Positions 1-11,900 of a stretch of 27,919 bases of DNA are shown one piece after another (position 1 is the first letter of the stretch; each line of letters opens with the position of its first letter). This stretch comes from Amphimedon queenslandica (taxonomy: Eukaryota > Porifera > Demospongiae > Haplosclerida > Niphatidae): the NCBI RefSeq assembly GCF_000090795.2, contig NW_003546391.1, positions 179,229 through 207,147 of the forward strand. Reading direction: 5' to 3'. A program made the position numbers and the translations under genes. The notes under the pieces are model-generated. The model worked only from the letters and a program-made list of their open reading frames with translations, was not told the origin of the DNA and did no database searches.

Positions 1-928
1 GATTAGTTTCATTGTCAAAACAACAATCATTACAGGTGTAGTTGAAAGGCTCACAAAGCGAAAAGCAGGCAATACCAGGTTTATATGCTTTTTGCTCACA
101 ATAGGGATAGCATTTCCAATTGCATACACCTGTAACATTAGCTGTTAAATTAATACTAGCATTAATTGGGCCCAATGTTCCAATGTAGACCTCCTTTTCC
201 ATGGTAACATTAATTATTTCCTCATTAAAACACAAGGAAGACAGTGAATATTCAGAATTATTATTGATTACAATAGAGCAAGTATCGTCAATACAGACGT
301 ACAGATCATTCTTCCAATCATACACATCACTGTTAACTTCATCAACAACAGAAGCTGTAAACTTAAGACTCTCACACTTACAGCCATCACTTGACAGTAC
401 CTGGTGAAAACTACAACTCAGAGGTAGATTTGTGAATGACACATTTAGTTGAAAACGATACGAGCACATATCCAGTGATATGGGAGAATAATTTGGTTCA
501 GTACATGTAACAGGAACATTGTTACAATTATAAAGACTAACATATTGAAATGCAATATGCTTCAACCAGTTATATGAAGAAGAGGAAACATGTAGACACG
601 TGATGCTAACCTCTTCATATCCACTACCATCCCTCATACCAATAATACTCACATTATTCCTCAGTAGCTGTTGCTCTAGTAGACTAGTAGTGTCTAGTGT
701 ATATGTACCAGGAGACAGGTTGATAAGGATACCTGATGAACAGTTGTATTGTAGAGTAGCTGCTCCTTGTATAGCTAGATCAAGAGTAGCACAAGGTGTT
801 TGAACTCCTCCAGTCCAACAAGAGGTATTGTTGATACTATCAGATGAACTGACATAGATCCTACACTCCAAACTAGCAGCAGACAAAACAAGAGAAACAA
901 AAAAGAAGACTACTTTAACAGGAAACAT
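1..928 (-). CDS. Secreted cysteine-rich glycoprotein, 5' part (partial at window edge)
   Basis: An uninterrupted reading frame starts with ATG at 928-926 and stays open for 309 codons to the left edge, so the 3' end is missing. The first ~19 residues (MFPVKVVFFFVSLVLSAAS) form a typical signal peptide. The mature part is rich in cysteine and in N-x-S/T glycosylation sequons (at least ten), so it should be extracellular or the ectodomain of a membrane protein. Near residue 38 it has the pattern CWTGGVQTPCATLDLAI. From memory, this resembles the start of the pectin-lyase/right-handed beta-helix ectodomains common in sponge predicted proteins; that assignment is tentative. A second cysteine cluster (CNWKCYPYC ... 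CNDCC) lies near the edge. No intron is needed in the visible part. Function unknown; adhesion or recognition is a guess. Confidence 0.7.
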   Translation of the reverse strand, partial: MFPVKVVFFFVSLVLSAASLECRIYVSSSDSINNTSCWTGGVQTPCATLDLAIQGAATLQYNCSSGILINLSPGTYTLDTTSLLEQQLLRNNVSIIGMRDGSGYEEVSITCLHVSSSSYNWLKHIAFQYVSLYNCNNVPVTCTEPNYSPISLDMCSYRFQLNVSFTNLPLSCSFHQVLSSDGCKCESLKFTASVVDEVNSDVYDWKNDLYVCIDDTCSIVINNNSEYSLSSLCFNEEIINVTMEKEVYIGTLGPINASINLTANVTGVCNWKCYPYCEQKAYKPGIACFSLCEPFNYTCNDCCFDNETN

Positions 929-1337
929 CGTAGGAGTAAGTCACAACTATGGTAACAATTCACAGTTTTGATTAAAACTATAGGCAAGACTGGTCAGCAG
1001 TAGAATGCTTATCACATGATTTCAACACAATAACATCATACCTTAGTACAAGAAGAATAAAAAGAACATCATGTATAGATCTATGAGTCATAATTATTTT
1101 TTTCGAATTTTAAGTGTAAAATTTTTAAAATAATAAGATCACACAATGCTTGGTAACAAATAATGCACAGAAGATCAATCAAAAAAATAAAAATTAATCA
1201 TGTTTATTATTTAACATAAATAGATCTAGTTAAATATTAATAAACCAACACAAATAAAATATGAATCTAAATCATCTGTATTTAGTCACAAACAAAGCAC
1301 AAAAATTCTCCACTTTACATTACTGGTATAGATGCTG
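929..1337. other. AT-rich intergenic/upstream region
   Basis: This holds no plausible coding exon. It is the probable 5' flank of the secreted glycoprotein gene that starts at 928 and the 3' flank of the orphan exon that ends at 1338. A TTTATT at 1203-1208 is a possible minus-strand AATAAA polyadenylation signal. The stretch 1095-1215 is one copy of a duplicated block (see the repeat entry). Nothing else was recognised. Confidence 0.5.
1095..1215. repeat. Diverged direct repeat, copy 1
   Basis: Bases 1095-1215 and 1545-1645 share an ordered series of matches: GAATTTT..AAGTGTAAAAT, TTAAAATAA, ACACAATGC/ACACGATGC, TGGTAACAAATAAT, CACA.AAGATCAATCAAAA and a final GTTTATTATT. By eye they are about 80% identical with small indels and lie about 450 bp apart in the same orientation. 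This is a local segmental duplication. It precedes (on the minus strand) both the orphan exon and the secreted-protein gene. Confidence 0.7.
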
Positions 1338-1504
1338 TTATACACTACCATAGGTAGGAGTTATGTTAATAGTAATCGGTTCATCAATAGATTCATCAGT
1401 AGCCTTTGCAAGATCATCCAGTCTAACAGAAACATGTTGTTCATCATATTCTTGTGGATTCTCCATACGATCAGCAATCCAATCATCATCAATTCTAAGT
1501 AGAT
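1338..1504 (-). pseudogene. Orphan 3'-terminal coding exon (possible gene relic)
   Basis: On the minus strand a good acceptor (TGTGTTAG at 1511-1505) is followed by an open frame of about 55 codons. It contains LLRIDDDWIADRMENPQEY, then an acidic stretch, and ends TPTYGSV-stop at 1340-1338. The sequence is not low-complexity and looks like the cytoplasmic tail of a membrane protein. No upstream exons with matching phase are visible: the next DNA on this strand is the 3' end of the RhoGEF gene, whose stop is at 1742. It may be the last exon of a lost tandem copy of the neighbouring secreted-protein family, or an alternative last exon of a transcript not seen here. I do not recognise the family with confidence. 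A TTTATT at 1203-1208 could be its poly(A) signal. Confidence 0.4.
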
Positions 1505-1544
1505 CTAACACATACATGTAGTAGCATGTTGGGTCATTATTGTT

Positions 1545-1645
1545 TGAATTTTGAAGTGTAAAATTGTTAAAAATAAGTTTACACGATGCATGGTAACAAA
1601 TAATACACACAAGATCAATCAAAACAATAAAATCACGTTTATTAT
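1545..1645. repeat. Diverged direct repeat, copy 2
   Basis: Second copy of the block described at 1095-1215. It overlaps the probable 3' end of the RhoGEF transcript: TTTATT at 1638-1643 reads AATAAA on the minus strand, about 100 nt past the RhoGEF stop. Confidence 0.7.
1638..1643 (-). terminator. Candidate polyadenylation signal of the RhoGEF gene
   Basis: AATAAA on the minus strand about 100 nt downstream of the RhoGEF stop codon at 1744-1742. Position and motif fit. The region is AT-rich, so chance occurrence is possible. Confidence 0.4.
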
Positions 1646-1741
1646 TACACCGAAAAAAAACAAAAGATTACAAGCAACAATAACGATAACGATAATAATA
1701 ATAATAATGACTATCATAATGAATTCAATAATAATTAAAAA

Positions 1742-3973
1742 CTAATTCTCTCCCTCAGCGGACTCCTTTAACTTGATGACATATTCATTCTCATCAGGTA
1801 AAGGAGCAGTCTCACTGTTAGTTCTTTTCATTGAATTATTTGATAGTACAGAGGGAGGAAGAGAAGGAGAATCAAACTTAGCGTTATTACCACTACCCCC
1901 ACTGCTGCTAGAGGAGGCTGAAGATATGACACTCATTACCTTAGTGCTAACTATGGACGGGTTGGAGCGAACACGTCTAAAGCCTTCCTTCTTAACGTTG
2001 TCAGACATTGAGCGCTTTGGCGGACTATCTCCCTTTGTCACTCTTTCCTTCTGCTCTGGAGGAGGATCAGGAAAGTCTGAAAACCCCTCGGGCGGTGCTA
2101 TCAGCTGGTGATAACTATCCGACTGAATGTCGTAAGACTCCATAGAAAACTCGCTACATGCTCTCGGCAATATAGGCGGGGTTTCGTCGTCAAGGAGATC
2201 TGGGGGCGTGGCAGAGCTAGCGCTACTACTGGAGGGAGGAGGCTTGTGAGGTAGAGGAGGAGGTGAGCCTCCTTCATCATCATCATCTGACTCCTGATCA
2301 ATACACTCTCCTCTATTGAGAACAGAGGGGAGTCTTTTATCGTCTGATGGTAACGCAAGAGGAACGTGTTCACTTATGTGGGGGCTGGAGTGTGTGCCGT
2401 TAGGAAGAGGCGTGGCATTGGGCGTGGACTCGTTAATCATGATGTACTGTTCATCTGAAGGACTGACTGTTGCGGCATCTGATGTCTCCTACAATTGAAT
2501 TCAAAATTAAATAAATAATTATAATGATATTAAAAGTAAAAAAAAAACTTACATCTAGTTGGGGCGAAGCAGGAGGGTCATCTGTGAAAGGGAAAGAGTA
2601 TTTAATAGCAATAAATGAATTAGTTGACAAACCTGATGATGTTGTTCGCTCAAGAGTCTGCAATATACCTTCTTTACCAAGTGACATCTGATTATAAGAA
2701 TAAGTTATAATTAAAAGGTGCTCAAAAACTCTTGACTTACTAATAGCTCTGATAGTCCACTGTGTAGGTGACTGGTCAGTTCAGCCAACTGGTACTATAC
2801 AATATGAATAAAAAGGTATTTAATACACTCATGCTATACTGTACCTGTACATCAGTTACTATCTGTTTGGTTGGATTTGGTACTAATAGTTTGGAGACTT
2901 GAGATGTCAGTTCACCAACTATAAGACAATAAATAAAATTTAATAAATAAAGAAATATATACACAAGAGCTCACCGGTGTGAAATATTATTGAAGAGGTT
3001 TCAACTACATTAGCTGGTGAAGCATGCTACGATTAAAAATAAAAGTATAAATTAAAACAAAAAATAATAGAAAAGGCGACTCACAGTGACTGAGGTTATG
3101 CTATCGTCTTTGTTTACGGCCTAAAAATAAAATAAAATTCAAAATTATTAACCTCATCATTCACTCATAACTTCTCCTTACTTGTAATGACCTAAGGAGA
3201 GACAACTTCTCCTGTAACTGCTTCTGTATGCTGTCATCAATCTTATCAAGTTGCTCTGTAATGGAAGGAATAGTAATACTAATGTACTAGATGAATTAAA
3301 AATATTAAAGGATGAGCCTAAATTTGGCTAGCTCTTTTTATTGCCTGAAAATCTCTACAGGAATTGAGGTTATCATGCTTGCAGCTTTTAACAAGCATTA
3401 AAAATGCATAAAAGCCATCACTAGTTAATATAGCTATATAGATAACTTGAAAAATTGAAGTCGAAATCGACTCAAACTTGCTACATAGCATAAGTACATC
3501 AATATGTATCAGAAAATGTAATAAAAATTTGGGGTGATTTCGGAGCCATTTTTTGGAAAAAACCATGGGCTATAGCCTTGGGTACTTTTCAGAAAATGGC
3601 CAATTTTTTAAAATGGCAATAACTCAAAAAATTGAAGTCGGAATCAACTCAAACCTTCTACATAGCATAAGTACATCAATATGTATCAGAAAATGTAATA
3701 AAAATTGGGGGTGATTTCGGAGCCAATTTTTGGAAAAAACCATGGGCTATAGCCTTGGGTACTTTTCAGAAAATATTATATTTTAAAATAAGGCCATAAC
3801 TCAAAAAATTGACATTATTTTGTTGAAAACAGCACAAACTTTTATATTGCATAAGGATGCCTGCTACCTACCTCTGAGTGCAACTGTGGACATGCGAGGG
3901 ATGAGTGGAATCTGTTGAGAGAATGAAGTATCTTCTTCTATTGTAGGAGACAGTAATTCAGGCAATATATCAT
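1742..3973 (-). other. RhoGEF exons 32-40: C-terminal tail
   Basis: Exons 3872-3973, 3182-3255, 3085-3120, 2975-3026, 2845-2918, 2741-2788, 2633-2687, 2553-2581 and 1742-2488. Seven of these are under 80 bp, separated by introns of 45-130 bp; the junction phases all agree. A short helix (EQLDKIDDSIQKQLQEKLSL) resembles the C-terminal coiled segment of ARHGEF11/12. The 249-codon last exon is rich in Pro, Ser and acidic residues, including proline runs such as GSPPPLPHKPPPSS that could bind SH3 domains, and ends VIKLKESAEGEN. It has no recognised globular domain. Confidence 0.82.
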
Positions 3974-5222
3974 CTACAGAATCAAAATAAAAATATAAAT
4001 ATAAGAAGTCACATGACTACACACACACACACTCACTCCATTTTGTTCTCTTCCTCTACCTCAAATTCTTTATTTATTAATTCCTTTACCCCCCCTCTCT
4101 CTCTCACTTTCTCTCTCTCTCTCTCTTACATTTTCCTTTCATAGCATTCTCAATGTTATCCTCCCATTTCTTCTTCTCTTGGGCACTCTCGGCTGTAAAC
4201 TCGTACATTTGAGCTCGCTTCATTAACTGACTGTTATTAACAACCAAGAATGACCGCCCACCTAATTAAAATAAATAAAAATATTATAATTGCCATATAT
4301 CATCATCATCATCATCATCATCATTATTATTATCATTATTATTATTATTATTATTATTATCATTATTATTATTATCATTATTATTATTATTATCATTATT
4401 ATTATTATCATTATTATTATTATTATCATTATTATTTATTATTATCATTATTATTATTATTATTATTACTACTACCTTTATCAGTAGCATAATGTCTCAG
4501 TATCATTTCCTTTACTCTTATTATTGGTGATATCTCTTCTCTCACTTCACCCACTCCTATTGGCTCAATGTGGTACTGTTTCAGTATCACTTTATCAGTG
4601 TCTTCTTGATTGTGTAGTAACACTAATATGTCACTGAGCAGGAGTGCTTTAACCTCTATAAGAGAGTAATAATACAAACAAAATGATGTTTTGCAATTAT
4701 TAATATAAAAATAGCAATACTAATCTTATAGTAAATATCTAAAGGTTGTCTTTCAATGTATGCATAGTCAGTGTCTATACAGTGAAGAGTGTATGGTAGC
4801 AGCTTGTAAATTCTTTACAGTTACATGTACATGTACATGTACATGAACAAAATAACTAATAAGCATTGGATCTGTTCTACTCCAGGCCTCTTTTATACAT
4901 GTGCATGTACATGTACATATAAATCTTTTCTCACTCAATCTCTCTCTCTTACTAACCGACTGTTTTTCTGTGTGATATTTTCCATGTCAGTATTCCCTCA
5001 TGGAGAAGTATCCTTCCTTCTGCCGTCAAGTTAATGTCCTTGTATTTCTCTGTGATCTGATGGGTCGATCTGTCAATTTGAGACGAGTCGAGTCTGGACT
5101 GATAGTCCTGGAGCTTCTGTCTGTTCTCTGTTTGCTTAACGACCATATTCACATACACCAGTATGTTACGTACACAGTCAAAAGCTACACTTAACTTCTC
5201 AGACTCCTCTTTATCTTCAGCT

Positions 5223-5259
<37 letters not shown>

Positions 5260-8200
5260 AGGGAGGGAGGAAGGGAGAGAGAGAGAGATCATAAAATGAA
5301 TGAAAGACATGATATGATTGACCCCGTCTCTCTCCCTCTCCTCCTTTACTTACGTTTTAACTTATCAAAGTGCTTCTTGTTTAGTTTTTGAATTTGCTCC
5401 AATAACAACTGATAGCGGGTGAGTCTGGTCCACACACAGGGCAGCAACTCTTTGATGGATCTACGATGGCAATACTGATTGGCCTCAGCATCCTAAGAAA
5501 AAGAAATAGCAAAGATAAAAATATAAAAAGAAGAGAATATACTACATGTGCGTGTAAACATAAGAAAAGAATGCATGATGTTGTACAATCTACAAACTTG
5601 AAGGAATTTTTTGAATTTTGGTATTTTTGCAGAGTATTCTTTGATGAGTTTTTCGGCCTTTGATTGATTCGAAGCAAAAATAGCACAAGCGTTGCTTAAC
5701 TGCTCGCCAGGCTTGCCTTCAAACTACAAGAGATGGAAAAGGAAATAAGAGGAAGTAAGTTTCAATGTCTAAAAAGAGATAAAAAGGACTGACTCTGGCT
5801 AGAAAAATGTCTGCAATCTTGTGGACTACACCATCATAATACTGAGCCTGCCTCTCCTTTAACTCATTACAGAAACTATCTAATGGAGGAGGAGAAGAGA
5901 AGAAATTAAAAATGAAATAATATATAATAATCATCATCATCATACTGTGTAGTTCTACTAGTCTATCCAGACTAGGAAAGAGTGATTCGGTTTGTTGAAG
6001 AGATAGGAGCCCAGCCTGATATAACGGATTTCTGTATATCTGTAACAAAAACACCAACAGACGCAACATAACAACAATAACATGTGATAACTGCATGATA
6101 TGTGCACAACTGCACATGTACTGACTAAAGTATACATGTACATGTAACACATGCATGTATGTACATGTAAATGTACAGGTATACGTATATGTATCTTATA
6201 CAAAAAAGAAAGAGGAAAAGGGTATACCGTGTACATGTACATAATATATTGCCTCACATGTTTCATGGTGAAACATGATAACTACATGATATCTGCACAT
6301 GCATGTACATGTACATGTATATGTATCTTATAAAAGAGAAGAAGGAAAAGGGTGATGGGTGTACATGCATGTACATAATATATTGCCTCACATGTTTCAT
6401 GGTGACTAGTTTCTTTAAGTGTGTCCTCTCAGTATGTATAAACTCCTTCAGTAGCTCTTGTCTCTGTACCTCAAACTTTTGAAGACGTTTAACAACCTAA
6501 AGAGATATCGAGAGACACACACCCAAATGAAATTATTTACAGACTCAATAAGGTACATGTTATATCAGACGTGTCAGTGTATGTAGTAGTTCTATCAGTC
6601 TCTTACACTTGATGCTGTTGATAGCGACCATGGTATTAGCTCTTCATCGACGTCTGCTTCCTTTAACTCCAACTAATACAAGAAAATAATAATAACTACC
6701 ATTCAATACTTTAGCAGAAACCACTACGTCTCTCTACACTTGGCTCACATGCACACACTCCCCCTCTCCCTCACTCACGAGTGTCTCTTCGTCAAAGAAT
6801 GGTGACTTTGATCTCATTCCTTTCCCGTCCTCAATCACAGTGTCCAGGGTGCTCCCCCTGATGATGCCGGTGGTTCCTAGTGGTCCAGCGGAAGTAGGGA
6901 CTGAGCTTGAGGTTAGAGAACTATTGTTGAGACTCTCATCAGAGACTGAGGATGAGGATGCTACGCTTGTCCAAGATGGAGTCGTGTTTAGTGAAGTGTC
7001 TTGACTGCTTTGAGGGTGACCTGAGGCCACAGGTACTGTACCATCTGATCTCCTCTCCTTGAGCTAGAGGAAGGAAGTTGAAGATGAATTGTGTAAATGT
7101 ACATGTACATATAATTACTTACTGATTGTGTCCTTGAGACAGTTGCACTGTGTAGAAAAGAAAAAAAGAATATTTAGACACAAATAAATAAAATAAACAT
7201 GCATATAATTAAAATAATTATTACGCTGATTTCTTTTTCTTTTGATAGTAAATCTCTTCTTGGACACTCTGTTCTTCCTTTTCCAACTGAACAAGAGATA
7301 TCAGTGTTAACACGATACTAGTTCTGATACTGATATCTTACGTTAACTCCCATTAGGGTCTGTTTTGGATCAGAGACTGATCTACGCCTTGATCTGAATC
7401 CCGAATCATCGTCAAACATGTGAGCATTATCGGCAGCAGAAATATGAGGAGGAGGCTCAGAATCTAAATAATAGAGAGAGAGAGAGAGAGATTCTCTCAT
7501 GACTTAATCAACATTATAAATACTGTATATGCAATTAGGCATACATTACATTACATGTACATATCAATAATAATGTACCTTTGTCTAATTCAGAAGTAGA
7601 GTGACTACTGGTATAACCTAATAGAATAACCACAACCATGATAACAAATACATGTACATGTGTATAGTAATGTACATTGTACATATAAATCTACATAACA
7701 TATCTACAAGCATCATATGGATGGTACATGTTATACATGGCACAGACCTCCACTAGCTTTTCTGTCGTGAAACTTCTTTTTCTTCTTACCAGAACAAGTC
7801 TCGAGATTCTCATCGATACAGCCATACCGATGGACATTCATCTCACAGACTATAATGATAGACAATAAACAGAAACCATCACTAGCACACAAACACACTT
7901 AATCACATAGTGACACAACACAATAATTGGACCTACAGTACATGAAGCTTATAGGAAGCAGCAGGTGTACTTTTGAGAATTAAGAGATTAAGAGATTAAA
8001 TTGATAAGGTTTGGTTCAATGGTGCATACTTTAGGATTAAGTTAGAATATCTGTTGGAGATATACACAATAGCCTTGTATGAACTTATTTGTTATTCTTT
8101 ATAACAAAACTTTCCCTCCATTAACAAAGCACAAACATGGGCAACATTACATTAATATCAATACGATATACAGTGATGTACATGTACATGTATATTGTAC

Positions 8201-8866
8201 ATGTACATTAACTGGACTACTGCTAATCTACCTGTACATGTATATCTACCAATAGTACTATACTGCTCACCACTGCACTGGTATCCCTGGTACAGTATGC
8301 CCCATAAGACTCTATCACAATGATGACAGATTGTGAGCTTCTGGTACGATGACAGCTGGAAGCTATGGCCACACTTGGACTGCTTCTTTGTCTTCCCACT
8401 CTTCCTCTTGCTCAGCTCTGTCCTTGTGAAGCTTTGCATCCGGTCGGCAATTGATGAATCAAACTTTGCCTAAAAGAGAATATAAAGGACATGTATAATG
8501 TGTACATATATATTATACATTAATATAATACATCTATGTAATATGTGATACATACATTTAGGTGTAGTTTAATTTATAAAGGTACCTTTCCTTTGTTGAT
8601 GTCCATTAGAAAAGTACTGACTGAATCTGATAATGCATGGCTGTAATAAGAAAGGGGAGAGAGTCATGTGTATGATCTATATTGACACTCACTTTTTATT
8701 GATGTCTTCTACTCCGTCTATTCTGTCAGAGCTAGAAAAAAAATCAGATATAACAAGTACATGCAGTGATTTAAGTGTTCAATAAATATACTTACATGAT
8801 GTCTTTTAGAATTCTGATCAGAGTGGTGTTTGAAGTTTCACTCTCTTTAGCTGGAGTCATGTGATC

Positions 8867-8910
<44 letters not shown>

Positions 8911-11900
8911 TGGTATGGTATGGTAATATAAAATGAAACATTGGGATAGTATAGTAGAGAGGGAAGGAGAGAGAGCTTAGTTATCAGTTCAAACCTGTAA
9001 GTTGTTGTTCCCCATACATGCTACCCAGACCCAGTGTCCTCTTGTGTCTATACGCTGTCAGATCATCTGCAATCTGATAGGCCACGACATCTCTCGACTC
9101 TACAAAGACACTCTTCAGCTTCATCTCATTTTCTTCGTTTTCTAAAGTATCAAGTATCTTTGTTCTAACAGAATCGGTTAGCCCAACAAATAAAGGCTAG
9201 AAAAAAGATAGGAAATATCAATAATGTCACTAGAATAGATGGCAGTATGTTTTTATGCAATGTAACACATGTACTGACTGTAAATGTAAATGTACATACA
9301 TGTACATGTACATGTACATGTATTGTGTATGCAAGAGTGACATGCACTCACTGATGTTGGGAAACAGAATGTCCACATTATTTCGAGTCCTCTTTGTTTC
9401 AATTCACTACCTTTGTAGTGATTCTGATAACTGTGAGCAACAAGATAAAAACACTGCAAGAAAAATAAAAGGAAAGAAAATGAAATTAGAGGAAGCTAAC
9501 GGATCATATTTAACTCACTAAATATTTTGGCTCTTTATTTTGGAAGAGATAATGAAGAAACACAGACATGTGAGCTACACAATTAGGAAAAGGAAAGGAA
9601 CGGGAGAGAGGGTGGATGTAATTCACTTGACTCCATTAAACTCTCTCTCTTTCTCTTACCAGGATAATTATTTAATTCTTGTAAAGAAGAGAAAGGTCCG
9701 TAATGAGGAGCCTATGCACAAATAAGAGAATAATAATAAAATTAATAAACTGATAATAGTATCATTATATGCAGACTTCTCACAGGATTGTGGCATAGCG
9801 GCACATTTTTTATAAATTTTAAAGTTACTCAAAATCAAGTTCAAGTCCCTGTATAGTACAGAATCTTGGCCAAAAATGACTAGGAGAGCATTCTTCATTA
9901 TAATATTTTTTTCAGATACATATACATGTTCTTATATTGCTCCAAAAGTTTGAGTTGTTTCCGATCAAATTTGCTTTTTTAACGAAATTTCGAAGTTGCT
10001 CCAAAAGTCATGTACTGTATTGTAGTGCTTGTCAGCTCATGAAGCTCATGCTGTTTAGCTCACTTAGCATGCTTTGTGGTAAACCCTGCATAATTATACT
10101 TACTCCAAACTCAAGATCTTCGTCCGAGAGGTCCGAGTCATTGAGAACTGACTGAGTCCTTACAACCTTTGTAGGAGAAGCTGTCCGACTGTGAGGAGCT
10201 GAATCAACCTGCTGTATCTGAGCCTTGGGTATGGACTATAGGAGGAGACATAATGAGATAAAAGAGAATCTGCCATAAATTAATACATACACTTATAAAT
10301 AAAGTTACACAATACACGTGTACATGCATCCACAATTAATGTACATGTACATGCATAGTTGTGATAAAATTATGGAGCATGTTTATGTGTGAACGTGAAT
10401 GTCCAATGCATGTTATTCTTATGTTTTATAAATCATACATGTACATGTACATCTAAATTGACATGTACATGTATATTGAAGTACATGTATGTACCATGTA
10501 CAGTATATGTATCAAAGAATAAAATCCCACTAGCTCTAATTTGCTTACTTGCTTCCGGAACATTTTAGGGCTTTTATATTTAGTGGCAGTGCTTGAAGTA
10601 AGAGAGAGAGACGACTGAGGTACTGTAGAAGGGGAGGAGGAGGAGTGATGAGAAGGAAAATTAGAGCTCTCACTCTCATCATCAGCTGTTATCTAAAAAA
10701 AACAAAAGACAAACCTAACGTGTATAACTTAAAACAAACCTTCATGGCTTAAAAAAACATGGCTCCCCCTACCAAAACTTAGTTTACAAAAGTACATGTA
10801 GAACACATGTCATTATCTTAAAGACATTAGACAGTAGAAGTGCATAAAGAGGGCAGTATAACGGATAATTTGGATGGGAAAAATTTTGTGGCCAAGTGCC
10901 ATTGAGCATGCACATAATGGTACAAATATTGGGCTTTAATTTGGTGTTAAAATTGCCAAATTTTATCCCCTTCAAAATCACCAGCTATAATGTACAATGG
11001 TAGTTTAACATACAGTGCAGAGTATCTTCTGTGCTAGGAGTGAGTCTTCTCTTGCTAGTCTCCCACGTCTCTCTGAAGCTTTATCGCTACCCAGCAGTGT
11101 ATTAATACTAGCCTCAGTAGTCTGGGCTACAGTCTGAATAATAATAATAATAATAACAATAATAATGAATTTCATGATGATGATGATAATCTATCAATAG
11201 CATGCACTTACATCAACAACAGAGCTTGCTTTAACTGCTATCTCAGCTTTCAGTGTCTTAATAGTATCCTCACATTCTCTTATCTAGAACACATGAATTG
11301 GGATCAAAAAAAAAAAGAACATAAAACCACACTATAGTAATCAAACCGCCCACACACATAATTAAAAAATTAGCCCCCATGCTCATACCTCTTGCTCTAG
11401 TTTGGTGCTGGCTCCTTTTGAATAATCCACTACCAGCTGCTCATATGTGCTCTGCTGTTTCTCTAACATTGTCCTCAACGCATTCAATGTCAGCTCTTGT
11501 ATCATCTGTAGGCCAGCACCACCTGAAGTCTAAAGGAACGAGAATATACAGGACTAACAATTAGGATAAGACTCAATAGAGATATAGTAGGAAGAGTAGT
11601 AGTAGATAGTAGTGATTTTCATAAAGGAAAGTTGTACTCACATCAGATTGGTCTCTTGAAATTTGAGTGTATTGCGTAATAATAGTCAGTGAGACAACAG
11701 TTGCTCCTGTAAATGGTATAAATGGTCACATGATGAACACATGAGAGCTATTGTGTACCTTTTAAAAGGTTCACTACTTCAGTGTGTGTCTTATCAAATA
11801 CAGACTGGCCATCAACTTTAAGGAGACGATCCTGAGGCCTTATACCAGCCTGAGGGAGGGAGGGAGAGAGGGAGGGAGAGAGGAGGGTGTGGTGGGGAAG

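Larger units (their letters stand above)
4957..6496 (-). other. RhoGEF exons 24-29: DH catalytic domain
   Basis: Exons 6392-6496, 5946-6039, 5794-5879, 5598-5723, 5354-5492 and 4957-5220. They encode the Dbl-homology fold. Conserved region 1 is EVQRQELLKEFIHTERTHLK, the next helix LLSLQQTESLFPSLDRLVEL, and conserved region 3 RRSIKELLPCVWTRLTRYQL with LLEQIQKLNKKH after it. The final helix (CVRNILVYVNMVVKQTENRQ) continues into DLTAEGR...HEGILTWKI-type sequence that begins the PH domain, matching LARG (VNEAVKQTENR, HEGPLTWRI). The catalytic Glu in region 1 (TE in HTERTHLK) is present, so exchange activity is expected. The donor of exon 5598-5723 is weak (GTTTGT). Confidence 0.92.

Noticed and set aside
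3449..3830. CRISPR-like regular repeat
   Set aside because: Units are contiguous 177 bp tandem copies without unique spacers, and the host is an animal genome.
4250..4492. Overlapping long frames of Tyr/His, Ile or Asn/Asp on both strands
   Set aside because: They translate an ATT/ATC microsatellite inside a RhoGEF intron; all frames are open only because the repeat lacks stops.
9250..9525. Cys/Tyr/Met-rich frames around 9165-9521
   Set aside because: They translate ACATGT repeats and intron sequence overlapping the RhoGEF rgRGS exons.
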